A stretch of DNA of 64,000 bases from Pseudomonas viridiflava (lineage in GTDB: Bacteria; Pseudomonadota; Gammaproteobacteria; Pseudomonadales; Pseudomonadaceae): NCBI RefSeq assembly GCF_900580675.1, contig NZ_UTBG01000041.1, positions 1-64,000 on the forward strand, in the 5' to 3' direction. Below are positions 1 through 8,983 of this stretch, in pieces. Positions within the stretch are counted from its first letter, which is position 1. Each line of letters begins with the position of its first letter. The notes below the pieces were generated by a model. The model made no database searches, was not told the DNA's origin, and saw only the letters and a program-made list of their open reading frames with translations. The translations under genes and the position numbers were made by a program.

Positions 1-117
1 TCTTGACGACCATAGAGCATTGGAACCACCTGATCCCATCCCGAACTCAGTAGTGAAACGATGCATCGCCGATGGTAGTGTGGGGTTTCCCCATGTGAGA
101 GTAGGTCATCGTCAAGA
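1..117 (+). rRNA. rrf: 5S ribosomal RNA
   Basis: The sequence has the gammaproteobacterial 5S rRNA pattern: the loop A/helix II region around GATCCCATCCCGAACTCAG, the GTGAAACGATGCATCGCCGATGGTAGTGT core, and a 3' end that pairs with the 5' end (CTTGACGA with TCGTCAAG). It is the last gene of an rrn operon whose 23S gene lies outside the window. The 5' end coincides with the window edge, so one or two bases may be missing. Confidence 0.95.
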
Positions 118-128
118 TTAAATTCCAG

Positions 129-164
129 AACCCCTGTTTGCTAACGCAAACAGGGGTTTTGTTT
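129..164 (+). terminator. rrn operon terminator
   Basis: A 13-bp perfect stem (129-141 with 146-158) closes a TAAC loop and runs into a T-rich tract. It lies just after the 5S gene and is a Rho-independent terminator for the rRNA operon. Confidence 0.9.
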
Positions 165-277
165 TGGGCGGTCGAAAACCAGGACCGCTTCGAATCTGCC
201 GACAAATTTGCACAGTTATTTCTGAACCAGACCACTAGAATAGGCACCTAACCTTTTTTAGAGCCCGAGCCCTATTT

Positions 278-937
278 ATGCCCGATCCGGTTGATGCCCT
301 TGAGGTGTCGGATTTACCACTGGACGACCTGGTGGCATGCCATGAGTGCGACTTGCTGATGCGCAAACCGACGCTCGCCCTCGGCGAAAAAGCCCAATGC
401 CCGCGTTGCGGTTATGAGCTCTACGCTCACCGCCACAATGTCGTTGAGCGCAGCCTCGCGTTGGTAATCGCCGCGCTATTGCTGTACATCCCCGCGAACT
501 TTTTACCCATCATGCGGCTCAATCTACTCGGGCAGTCCTCGGAGGATACCGTGTGGAGCGGCGTAGTTGGTCTGTTCGATACGGGCATGCAAGGTGTCGC
601 CGCCGTTGTATTCCTGTGCAGCATGGGGATTCCCTTGCTCAAATTGCTTTGCCAGTTGGCCGTACTGCTCAGCATTCGCTGGAAGATTGGCCGCAGCTAC
701 GGGCTGCTGTTGTACCGCATCTACCACCATATGAAAGATTGGGGGATGTTGGAGGTGTATCTGATGGGCGTTCTGGTGGCGATCGTCAAACTTGCCGACA
801 TGGCGTCTATCGCGATCGGTCTGGGGCTGGTGTGCTTTGTCAGCCTGTTAATGATTCAGGTACTGCTTGAGGTGGTGATGTCGCCCCACCAGATCTGGCA
901 GGCGCTGTCAGGAGAGGATGATCATGCGGGCGATTGA
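278..937 (+). CDS. LetA/PqiA-like membrane protein, first half-size protein
   Basis: A 219-residue inner-membrane protein of the paraquat-inducible protein A family. A cytoplasmic zinc ribbon (CHEC near residue 22 and CPRC near residue 41) is followed by about four hydrophobic membrane segments, including the family motif YIPANFLPIM. E. coli PqiA and LetA (YebS) carry two such modules in one chain of over 400 residues. Here each module has its own gene, and the second overlaps the 3' end of this one. With the downstream MCE protein it probably forms an inner- to outer-membrane lipid transport system. Whether it is orthologous to Pqi or Let is not settled by sequence reading alone. Confidence 0.85.
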   Translation: MPDPVDALEVSDLPLDDLVACHECDLLMRKPTLALGEKAQCPRCGYELYAHRHNVVERSLALVIAALLLYIPANFLPIMRLNLLGQSSEDTVWSGVVGLFDTGMQGVAAVVFLCSMGIPLLKLLCQLAVLLSIRWKIGRSYGLLLYRIYHHMKDWGMLEVYLMGVLVAIVKLADMASIAIGLGLVCFVSLLMIQVLLEVVMSPHQIWQALSGEDDHAGD

Positions 938-1547
938 TGCAGGCATTCTGATTTGTACCGAATGCCATGAGTTAAACAACCAAGAGCCGGATACCGACGA
1001 GCAACTCTGTACCCGTTGCGGAGCGCTGATCCATGCTCGCCGGCCTAACAGCCTTACCCGCACATGGGCATTGCTGATTACGGCGGCCATTCTGTATATA
1101 CCCGCTAATTTGTTACCCATCATGACCGTCAACTCCCTTGGTCAGGGTGAGCCCAGTACCATCATGGCCGGTGTGATTCAGCTGGTGCAGCACGGCATGT
1201 TCCCCATTGCGGCGGTCGTATTCATCGCCAGTATTCTGGTACCGACCTTTAAGCTGGTGGGTATTGGATTGCTGCTGTTCTCGGTGCAGCGTCATCAGCC
1301 GTTGTCCGCGCAACAACGCATCGTGATGTACCGCTTTATCGAATTCATTGGCCGCTGGTCCATGCTGGATATCTTCGTGATCGCCATTCTGGTGGCGGTT
1401 GTAAACTTTGGGCGACTTGCCAGTGTCGAGGCAAACCTCGGCGCTGCAGCGTTCGCCAGTGTGGTCATCTTGACGATGCTTGCCGCAGTAACTTTCGATC
1501 CCCGACTGATTTGGGATAACACGGAGTCGGACGACGACCATGAGTGA
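924..1547 (+). CDS. LetA/PqiA-like membrane protein, second half-size protein
   Basis: About 207 residues with the same build as its upstream neighbour: a zinc ribbon (CTEC and CTRC), the YIPANLLPIM motif and about four membrane segments. I prefer the ATG at 924 because the AGGAG at 910-914 is nine bases away. The in-frame ATG at 918 would leave only three. The gene overlaps the end of the first half-gene and its stop overlaps the start of the MCE gene, so all three are likely translationally coupled. It corresponds to the second module of full-length LetA or PqiA. Confidence 0.83.
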   Translation: MRAIDAGILICTECHELNNQEPDTDEQLCTRCGALIHARRPNSLTRTWALLITAAILYIPANLLPIMTVNSLGQGEPSTIMAGVIQLVQHGMFPIAAVVFIASILVPTFKLVGIGLLLFSVQRHQPLSAQQRIVMYRFIEFIGRWSMLDIFVIAILVAVVNFGRLASVEANLGAAAFASVVILTMLAAVTFDPRLIWDNTESDDDHE

Positions 1548-3843
1548 TTTGCCTAAAGCTAAAACCCGCCCGGCCTCCAACTGGTCGGCTATTTGGGTAT
1601 TGCCCCTGATTGCGCTGATTATCGGCGGCTGGCTGGGATGGCGTGCCTATTCCCAGCAGGGTATCGAGATTCAGGTCCGCTTCGAAAGCGGCGAAGGTAT
1701 CCAGGCCAACAAGACTGAAGTGGTCTACAAAGGCATGCCCGTGGGCAAGGTCAAGACCCTGGCCCTGGACGACGAGGGCAACAATCGCGGGGTGATCGCC
1801 ACCATCGAGATGGACAAGGACGTCGAACAGTACCTCAAGACCAACACCCGCTTCTGGTTGGTCAAACCCAGTGTCAGCCTCGCCGGTATCACCGGCCTTG
1901 AAACCCTGGTGTCGGGTAATTACATCGCCGCCAGCCCGGGGGACGGCGAGCCTACGCGCAAATTCAAGGCGCTCTCCGAAGAGCCGCCTTTGTCCGACGC
2001 AAAGCCCGGCCTGCACCTGACCATCAAGGCCGACCGCCTCGGCTCGCTCAACCGTGGCAGCCCGGTGTTTTACAAACAGATCCAGGTCGGCCAGGTCAAA
2101 AGCTACCTGCTCTCGGAAGACCAGAGCACGGTCGAGATCAAGGTCTATATCGAGCCGACCTACGCCAACCTGGTGCGTAAACACACACGTTTCTGGAACG
2201 CCAGCGGCATCAGCATCGATGCCAACCTCTCCGGCGTGAAGGTACGCAGCGAATCTCTCTCCAGTATCGTCGCCGGGGGCATCGCCTTCGCCACACCGGA
2301 GAATCGCAAGGACAGCCCGCCGACCGACCCAAGCCTGCCGTTCCGCCTATATGAAGATTTCGACGCCGCCGCTGCCGGTATCAAGGCCAAGGTCAAGCTC
2401 ACCGATTTCGAAGGCCTGCAGGCGGGGCGCACCCCGGTCATGTACAAAGGCATCCAGGTCGGCAGCCTGAAAACCTTGAAGATCGACCCGGACCTGTCCA
2501 GCGCCAACGCCGAGCTGACACTCGACCCCTTGGCTGAAGATTACCTGGTGCAGGACACCCAGTTCTGGGTGGTCAAACCCTCTATTTCGCTGGCCGGTAT
2601 CACCGGCCTGGAAGCCCTGGTCAAAGGTAACTACATCGCCATCCGCCCCGGCGACAAAGGCAGCGCGCCACAACGTGAATTCGTCGCCCGTGCCAAGGCG
2701 CCGCCGTTGGACCTGCGCTCCCCTGGCCTGCATATGGTGCTGTTCACCGACAACCTCGGCTCCCTGGATGTCGGCAGCCCGATCCTCTACAAGCAGGTCA
2801 AGGTTGGTTCGGTGCAGAGCTACCAGTTCTCGCGCAAGAACAAGCAACTGGTGATCGGCGTTCATATCGAGAAAGAATACGAAAACCTGGTCAACGGCTC
2901 GACGCGTTTCTGGAATGCCAGTGGCGTCACCTTGACCGGTGGCCTCACCGGCGGCATTCAGGTGAAGAGTGAATCCCTGGCGAGCCTGATGGCCGGTGGC
3001 ATCGCTTTCGAAACCCCGGAACCGAATGTGCCGTTGAAAAAACGCATCCCGCGCTTCCGTCTGTTTGCCGACCGCGAGGCTGCCAACCAGCACGGCACGC
3101 TGGTGACGATCAAGGTCGACCGCGCCGACGGCATGCGCCCCGGCACCCCGGTGCGCTTCAAGGGGCTGGACGTGGGCAAGATCGAGAGCGTCGACCTCAC
3201 TGCCGATATGCAGTCGGTGTTGCTCCGCGCACGCATCACTCAGGTGGCGGACCGCATTGCGCGGGTCGGCAGCCAGTTCTGGGTAGTCAAGCCTGAGCTG
3301 GGCCTGATGAAAACGTCCAACCTGGAAACCCTGGTCACCGGCCAGTACATCGAGGTGCAACCGGCGGCAAAAAATGCCGGGCCGCAAAAGAACTTTGTTG
3401 CCCTGGACCAGCCGCCTGAAGCCGTCCAACAAGAGGCTGGCCTGAGCCTGGTACTGAGCGCCGCACGCCGTGGCTCGCTGAAGGAAGGCGTGCCGGTCAC
3501 TTACCGTGAAGTCACCGTGGGCAAAGTCACCGGTTACGAGCTGGGGCAGACCGCCGACCGCGTGCTGATCCACATCCTGATTGAGCCCAAATACGCGCCG
3601 CTGGTACGTGGCGGCAGCCGCTTCTGGAACACCAGCGGTTTCGGCCTCGACTTTGGTTTGTTCAAGGGCGCGACGGTGCGCACCGAATCTCTGGAGACCC
3701 TGGTAGCGGGTGGCATCGCCTTTGCTACGCCGGACGGCGAACGCATGGGCAACGCCGCGCGGCCACAGCAAACCTTCCCGCTGTTCGACAAGTTCGAAGA
3801 GGAATGGCTGACCTGGGCGCCGAAGATTTCACTCGGCAAATAG
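1540..3843 (+). CDS. MCE-domain intermembrane lipid transport protein (LetB/PqiB family)
   Basis: A 767-residue protein with one N-terminal membrane anchor (WSAIWVLPLIALIIGGWLG, about residues 15-35) and a periplasmic part of six tandem MCE repeats. The repeats are recognised by a recurring G-x-P-V-x-Y/F-K-x-x-x-V-G-x-V pattern. MCE proteins of this type form stacked hexameric rings with a central channel carrying lipids across the periplasm. E. coli PqiB has three MCE domains and LetB seven, so six is closer to LetB. No PqiC-like lipoprotein gene follows, which also favours a Let-type system. The start overlaps the preceding gene by 8 bp. Confidence 0.88.
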   Translation: MSDLPKAKTRPASNWSAIWVLPLIALIIGGWLGWRAYSQQGIEIQVRFESGEGIQANKTEVVYKGMPVGKVKTLALDDEGNNRGVIATIEMDKDVEQYLKTNTRFWLVKPSVSLAGITGLETLVSGNYIAASPGDGEPTRKFKALSEEPPLSDAKPGLHLTIKADRLGSLNRGSPVFYKQIQVGQVKSYLLSEDQSTVEIKVYIEPTYANLVRKHTRFWNASGISIDANLSGVKVRSESLSSIVAGGIAFATPENRKDSPPTDPSLPFRLYEDFDAAAAGIKAKVKLTDFEGLQAGRTPVMYKGIQVGSLKTLKIDPDLSSANAELTLDPLAEDYLVQDTQFWVVKPSISLAGITGLEALVKGNYIAIRPGDKGSAPQREFVARAKAPPLDLRSPGLHMVLFTDNLGSLDVGSPILYKQVKVGSVQSYQFSRKNKQLVIGVHIEKEYENLVNGSTRFWNASGVTLTGGLTGGIQVKSESLASLMAGGIAFETPEPNVPLKKRIPRFRLFADREAANQHGTLVTIKVDRADGMRPGTPVRFKGLDVGKIESVDLTADMQSVLLRARITQVADRIARVGSQFWVVKPELGLMKTSNLETLVTGQYIEVQPAAKNAGPQKNFVALDQPPEAVQQEAGLSLVLSAARRGSLKEGVPVTYREVTVGKVTGYELGQTADRVLIHILIEPKYAPLVRGGSRFWNTSGFGLDFGLFKGATVRTESLETLVAGGIAFATPDGERMGNAARPQQTFPLFDKFEEEWLTWAPKISLGK

Positions 3844-3856
3844 ACCGAGGCGCGGC

Positions 3857-3939
3857 CATCGCGGGCAAGCCCGGCTCCCACATTCGACCGCATTCCTAAA
3901 GGAAAACCCGGTCGAGTGTGGGAGGGGGCTTGCTCCCGA
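3857..3939. repeat. REP pair (REPIN-like) between convergent genes
   Basis: Two inverted copies of the Pseudomonas REP palindrome, GCGGGCAAGCCCGGCTCCCA near 3861 and GTGGGAGGGGGCTTGCTCCC near 3918, flank a short spacer. It lies between the convergent MCE gene and mksB. Confidence 0.75.
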
Positions 3940-3970
3940 ATGGGCCCTAACAACCACCGCAAATGCTCAC

Positions 3971-4005
3971 AAAAAAGGCCGCGATCCATAAGATCGCGGC
4001 CTTTT
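3971..4005. terminator. Bidirectional Rho-independent terminator
   Basis: A 10-bp perfect GC-rich stem (3977-3986 with 3992-4001) is flanked by six A on the left and four T on the right. It can serve both mksB (minus) and the MCE operon (plus). Confidence 0.88.
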
Positions 4006-4023
4006 GCATTTCAGTACAGCCGA

Positions 4024-6864
4024 TCAGACCTTATCCAGCTCCGGTTCGTCCGCCTGCACATTCACCGTCGCTTTCACTGCATCGTGGCGACGAATGTACT
4101 TCCAGTCCGCCTCATCAATGTAGATCCCGTTCGGCCCGCTGCCGCCTTCCAGGTCGATCGCCACCTGGGCAGACACCTGCGGCTTCACACTGGCCAGGAT
4201 CGGCACGAAGCCCAGCTGCAAACTGGTCTCCAGCAGCGCTGCCTGGTTCTTCTCGTCGATGTCCGCCGCCTCGTCGAGGTAGTACGGCAAGCGCACGCGC
4301 CCGGCCTGGTCGCGGTCCATCAAGTGCAGCAACAAGTACATGTTAGTCAGCGCCTTGATAGTCATGGTGGTGCCGTTGGAGGCGGCGCCGTCGATGTCGG
4401 TATGAATCACCGGCTGGCCGTTCACCTTGGTGATCTCGAAGGCCAGCTCGAACAGGTCCTTGAGGCCCAACTGGTTATGGTTGGCGGCTACCAGGCGCGC
4501 CAGGTATTCCTTGGCCTCTTCGTTCTTGTTGTCCTGCTCGGCGCTCTGGCTGAGGTCGAACACCGAGAGGGTTTCGCCCTCTTCATATTGACCGGCACTG
4601 TGGATGATCTGGTCGATATGTTTGAGCGCTTCCTTGTTCGGCGCGAGCACGATGCGGAAGCTCTGCAGGTTCGATACCTGACGCTTGTTGATCTCGCGGT
4701 TAAACAGCGCCAGCTGGTGTTCCAGGCTGTCGTAGTCGCTGCGGATATTGCGCAGGGTCCGCGCGATATCGGTCACCGCCGCGCGACGCGCCTTGCCCAG
4801 CGTCAGGGCTTCGTCGGTGCGGTGTGCATAGGCATTGATCAGCAGTTGCAGGCGACGCTCGACGTCATCCTCGCTGTCGAACTTGGCCACGCCCTTGAGG
4901 CGCACTTGCGCGTACAGCGCTTCGATCTGGCCATCGGCGCGCAGCAAGCCCTGCCAGCTGTCCTGGTAGTCATTGAGCAGCGGTAGCAAGTTGTCCATGG
5001 AGTCGTCGACCGGGTCCATGAACGGCGTGCCGAACGGCAAGTCTGCCGGCAGCAACTGGCGACGGCGCAGTGCGTCATCCAGCGTGCGTTGCTTGGCTTC
5101 CATATCGCCGATCTGGCGGCCGACCAGTTGCAGCTTGGCCGACAATTGCTGGACGCGCTCAGTGAAGGCATCGCTGGAGCGTTTCAACTCGTCCTGGGCG
5201 GCTTCCATCTGCGCCAGATTTTCCAGTTTCTCGCCTTCTTCGGCGCTCAGGGTCTGCGCGCGGCGGAAGTCTTCCAGGGCCTTTTGCGCATCCAGCACTT
5301 GCTGGTACAGCGCTTCGGTCTGGGTCTTGCTCGCGGCGCGGTCGGAGGCCACAACTTGCTGGGTTTTGAGCTGCTTGAGTTCTTTTTCCAGACGCTCTTT
5401 CTGGTCACGCAACGCCGCGCGATCGGCCAGGGCCTGCAAGGCCGGCGGCTCGATGTGGGAGATGTCGATAGACAGCCCCGGCACTTCAAAACGCTCACCC
5501 TTGAAGCCGTCGAGAATCTGCTCCAGGGATTTAACCCACAAGCCTTCCTCGTCCAACGTGATGCCATGCGCGCCCAACGGCAGGCTGAACAACGAACTGT
5601 TGAACAGGCGCATCAGACGCTCGACATCCGGCTGCGAGAATTCTTCGCGCAGCTTGGCGTAGCTGTTGTTATCCGCGTGATCAAGCTGCTGCTTGACCGA
5701 CTTCAAGCGTTTTTCCAGGTCACGTAGACGCTCGTCCAGGTCCCCGGCACTGAACTGCCGCGACTGCGCCAGTGCGCCGGCCAATTCATCGTGGGCATCC
5801 TTGGCCGCCAGCAATTGCTGCTCCAGCACCTTGACGTCATCCACCAGCGCAAAGCGATGCTTGAGCACCGACAGCTCACCCAGCCAACGCTGGATGCCGC
5901 TGATCTCACGCTCCAGCCGCATCAGCTCCTGGGTGCCGCCGCGCTGGTCGTTTTGCAGCGCGTCCTGCTCATTGCGGTAGTGTTCGGCCTGGATCGTCAG
6001 CTCTTCCTTGCGCGCACTGGCGTAGTCCGACCAGGTGCCCAGCAGCGAGTCCAGCAGCGGTGACAGGCGATGCAACTTGCCGCGCAATGTGTCGCGTTGC
6101 CGAACGCCATTGGCCAGCGCTTCAACCAGCGGACCGGCGGCGACCAGGGAGTTGTAGTCCTGCTCCATGCGTCGTACGTCGCGGAAGGCTTCTTCGCACG
6201 CGGCGATGTAATCCACGCTGCCCGAACGCAGGCTGTGTTCGAACGCATCCAGGAACAATTGCTTGAGCTTGGCCGCAGTGATTTCGCGCATGTGCAGCAA
6301 GTTGATAAACAGCGCGCGGAAGGTCTTCAGACTCTGCTCGCTGGTAGAGCGCAGCGGGATCAGGGTCAGGTCCAGCGGGATCGACGTGTGGCCGCCCACC
6401 AGCAAACGGCGCAGTTCGTCCGGTTTGAGTTCATAGGCTTTCAGGCCCTCGCGCTCAAGGTTGGTGAACAGCTCTTTCTGGCGCAGGCAGGTGTCGTTCT
6501 TCTGGTAGTGCGCCAGGTCCAACTTGCCTGCGTAGGCAAAGAACTGGTGGCCGAAACCGCCGCCCGGGCCACGACCGACCACGCCGATCACGTGCGGGCC
6601 GTGGGGCAGCGAGACTTCCACCAAGATGTAGCTGGTGTCCGTGGCAAAGTAGAAGCGCCGCGATTGCTCGAGGGTGTACTTGCCGAAACTCATGTCCGAC
6701 ATGCGCGCCAGAATCGGAAACTGCAGGGCGTTGATCGAAGCTGATTTACCCAGGTTGTTCGCGCCATACACCGACAGCGGCTCTTCCAGCGGGAATAAAC
6801 CCAGACTGTAACCGGCGGTATTCAACAGGGCGAAGCGGCGGATGCCGTAACGTTCCTTACTCAT
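4024..6864 (-). CDS. mksB: MksB, SMC-like subunit of the MksBEF condensin
   Basis: A 946-residue ATPase of the MukB/MksB branch of SMC proteins, acting in chromosome organisation. It has an N-terminal Walker A (GANNLGKS, residues 34-41), long central coiled-coil segments rich in Leu, Glu, Gln and Arg around a hinge, and a C-terminal Walker B (YYLDEAADID, about residues 861-870). Its length fits Pseudomonas MksB and is well below MukB, which is near 1,480. The ATG overlaps the mksE stop as ATGA. The gene is last in mksF-mksE-mksB and is followed by a terminator, not by a fourth mksG gene. Confidence 0.9.
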   Translation of the reverse strand: MSKERYGIRRFALLNTAGYSLGLFPLEEPLSVYGANNLGKSASINALQFPILARMSDMSFGKYTLEQSRRFYFATDTSYILVEVSLPHGPHVIGVVGRGPGGGFGHQFFAYAGKLDLAHYQKNDTCLRQKELFTNLEREGLKAYELKPDELRRLLVGGHTSIPLDLTLIPLRSTSEQSLKTFRALFINLLHMREITAAKLKQLFLDAFEHSLRSGSVDYIAACEEAFRDVRRMEQDYNSLVAAGPLVEALANGVRQRDTLRGKLHRLSPLLDSLLGTWSDYASARKEELTIQAEHYRNEQDALQNDQRGGTQELMRLEREISGIQRWLGELSVLKHRFALVDDVKVLEQQLLAAKDAHDELAGALAQSRQFSAGDLDERLRDLEKRLKSVKQQLDHADNNSYAKLREEFSQPDVERLMRLFNSSLFSLPLGAHGITLDEEGLWVKSLEQILDGFKGERFEVPGLSIDISHIEPPALQALADRAALRDQKERLEKELKQLKTQQVVASDRAASKTQTEALYQQVLDAQKALEDFRRAQTLSAEEGEKLENLAQMEAAQDELKRSSDAFTERVQQLSAKLQLVGRQIGDMEAKQRTLDDALRRRQLLPADLPFGTPFMDPVDDSMDNLLPLLNDYQDSWQGLLRADGQIEALYAQVRLKGVAKFDSEDDVERRLQLLINAYAHRTDEALTLGKARRAAVTDIARTLRNIRSDYDSLEHQLALFNREINKRQVSNLQSFRIVLAPNKEALKHIDQIIHSAGQYEEGETLSVFDLSQSAEQDNKNEEAKEYLARLVAANHNQLGLKDLFELAFEITKVNGQPVIHTDIDGAASNGTTMTIKALTNMYLLLHLMDRDQAGRVRLPYYLDEAADIDEKNQAALLETSLQLGFVPILASVKPQVSAQVAIDLEGGSGPNGIYIDEADWKYIRRHDAVKATVNVQADEPELDKV

Positions 6865-7568
6865 GCGTCGGTCTCCTGTTCTTCGGCAATTGCACGGGCC
6901 AGTGCGTCTTCTTCGCTTTCATCAGAGAAGTCGCTGAGGTCCAGCGGGTCATCGGTCTTCAGCAATTTTTCGTCGCTGTCTTCGTCGATGATCACCGGTG
7001 CCGGCAGTGGCAACACGCTGTGCACGCTGGCCGCCAAATCGCGATCCTGTTGCACCGACAGGCACACGTCGAGGAAGCGGTGCATCGGCGGCAGGAAACG
7101 GTAGATGCCGTTGTCTTCGCTGGCGAAGCCGAGTTGGGTCATGCGACGCATGATTTTTTCTTCGAGTTCTTCCTGGGTCTGTACTTCGGCCTGGATAAAC
7201 AGGTCGCGGTACTTTTCCAGCAGGGAAGGCAGCTCGTCGCGGCCGAGGCTGCCGCCGTCGAGCACGGCGATCGGGTCGCGGCCCTGGTCGGCCAAATGCT
7301 CGACGAGGATGAAGGTGAACAGCGCCAGGCGCTGCGCGGTCTTGTTCACCTGCGCGCTGGCAATCGCCGAGTCCGGCACAAAGTAGTAAAAGCCGCGCGT
7401 ATCGCACACCAGCTCAAAGCCCAGGGCCTTGAACAATGTGCGGTACTGGTCCTGGAAGTTCGACAGTTGCGCGTACAGCTCCGGGTCGCGGCGGCTGACG
7501 TGGTAACCCTTGAACAGCTCGCGAAAGATCGGCGCCAGCTGGGACAGTTCGGATAGATCAAGATGCAT
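6861..7568 (-). CDS. mksE: MksE, condensin accessory subunit
   Basis: A 235-residue MukE-like protein that binds the kleisin MksF. I start it at the ATG at 7568 (MHLDLSELSQ...). The upstream in-frame extension to 7700 is Ala/Thr/Ser-rich, lies inside mksF in another frame and does not look like protein. The gene begins inside the 3' end of mksF (11-bp overlap) and ends in an ATGA overlap with mksB, so the three subunits are likely translationally coupled. The C-terminal 50 residues are strongly acidic. Confidence 0.85.
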   Translation of the reverse strand: MHLDLSELSQLAPIFRELFKGYHVSRRDPELYAQLSNFQDQYRTLFKALGFELVCDTRGFYYFVPDSAIASAQVNKTAQRLALFTFILVEHLADQGRDPIAVLDGGSLGRDELPSLLEKYRDLFIQAEVQTQEELEEKIMRRMTQLGFASEDNGIYRFLPPMHRFLDVCLSVQQDRDLAASVHSVLPLPAPVIIDEDSDEKLLKTDDPLDLSDFSDESEEDALARAIAEEQETDA

Positions 7569-8835
7569 TTGGGATGCTCGCAGAGTGCTCGGCCGTGTCA
7601 GAACTGGCCGGGAGCAGGGCGAATGAGCGCAGGCTGACCTGGTGCTCGTGTGTGTTGTAGTCGCGGCGTTCCAGGCGTTCGCGCTTGAAGCGTTTTTCAC
7701 GCGAGAGCCGCGAGAACCAGTACAGCAATTCGTCGGTGGCGCCGTCGGGCTCCTGCTCCAGCAGCCAGGTCATCAGGTCCGGCATCGGCAGTGCGTCTTC
7801 GCAGCGCTCGAGCATTTCCTTGACCGTGCGCGGTGCACGCTGGGCGTCGCCCTTGTGGGATTTGTGCGCCTTGGGAAACCGTGCCGGTTTCGGCTCGAAA
7901 TTCGCCAGGGCATACACATAAGCCTCGACCTGGCTGGCACTGCCCAGGAACGTGCTTTGCGGCCGGGTGAACATCGGCATCGCCGCCTGTGGCACGGCGT
8001 CCAGACCTTTACGGCGAATCGCCGACAAGGCCAGCGCCGCGCCACGGGTCACCGCGTTGTGCCGACGCGCTTCTTCACGCAGCGGCAGCAGCAGCTCGCG
8101 AGCGTGACGCAAGGTCAGCTGCGCGCTGGTCTGCATTTCGAGGATGCGCGCGTGGGTGCGCAGCAGCATATCGTCGTCCACCAGGTGGCCGAGGCGCTGT
8201 TGCTCGGTGAGCATGCGCAGCAGCACATTTTCGACTTTGCGCACGCCCTGTTCGAAGGCGCCGTCGGCGTTCACCAGTTGGATCATCGGTTCGACGTATT
8301 CGTCCCAGGTCGCCAGGACCTCGGCGTAACGCTGGCGCAACGGGATCTGCCGATCGCTGGTCTTGGCGCGGTCGGCCACGGCAGCGAGGGCCTGTTCATC
8401 ATTGGCGAGTTTTTTCAGCACGTCGCGTACGCGCATGTCGAGCAGACGCAGTTGGCGGGCCAGGTCGTGGCCATCACGGATGTCGAAGGCGTCCTGGATA
8501 TAACCGGCCAGGCGCTCGAGGTGGCGCAGGTAGGCTTCGATTTCCAGGCACAGGCCAAGCCGGTGCTCCTTGCGAAGATAGGCCAGGAAGTCGTGGATCT
8601 GTGCGTTGAGCTCGAAACGGTTCGGGCTCTTGGCGACAGGCACCAGGATGTCCAGGCGAATCCACACGTCCAGCAGGCTGGTGATGTCCTGTGGCGTGCT
8701 GTCCAGTTGTTGGGCGGCCAGTTGCGCGCGCAGTTCGCCGAGGCTCAGGGTGCCTTGGTCGAAGTGTTCGCACAGTGGCTCAAGTAAGGCCCAGTGTTCG
8801 GCGAGGGCGCGCAAGACGCGCTTGGGTTCGATCAT
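7558..8835 (-). CDS. mksF: MksF, kleisin subunit of the MksBEF condensin
   Basis: A 425-residue MukF/MksF-like kleisin that should bridge the MksB heads. The N-terminus resembles a winged-helix domain (residues about 1-90), followed by largely helical sequence and a basic C-terminal region. It is the first gene of the minus-strand mksF-E-B operon and is divergent from holD across a 148-bp gap. Assignment rests on gene order and on the recognisable MksB and MksE next to it, as kleisins diverge quickly. Confidence 0.85.
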   Translation of the reverse strand: MIEPKRVLRALAEHWALLEPLCEHFDQGTLSLGELRAQLAAQQLDSTPQDITSLLDVWIRLDILVPVAKSPNRFELNAQIHDFLAYLRKEHRLGLCLEIEAYLRHLERLAGYIQDAFDIRDGHDLARQLRLLDMRVRDVLKKLANDEQALAAVADRAKTSDRQIPLRQRYAEVLATWDEYVEPMIQLVNADGAFEQGVRKVENVLLRMLTEQQRLGHLVDDDMLLRTHARILEMQTSAQLTLRHARELLLPLREEARRHNAVTRGAALALSAIRRKGLDAVPQAAMPMFTRPQSTFLGSASQVEAYVYALANFEPKPARFPKAHKSHKGDAQRAPRTVKEMLERCEDALPMPDLMTWLLEQEPDGATDELLYWFSRLSREKRFKRERLERRDYNTHEHQVSLRSFALLPASSDTAEHSASIPNAS

Positions 8836-8983
8836 GGGAATGGCCGGCTGGTTGGCGATTAAAAGTCGCGATTGTACTGCATCAGGCGCGGGATTTATCC
8901 ACAGCCGGTCAGTGCACAGTGGGCGATTGTTGCCGAACAGCGGTAGAATCCCCGCTCTTTACTTATCCACAAGTGGCCGAGCT

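Noticed and set aside
2347..3771. A 474-codon minus-strand open frame opposite the MCE gene
   Set aside because: Composition is biased and repeats follow the MCE repeats on the coding strand. It is a shadow of the real gene.
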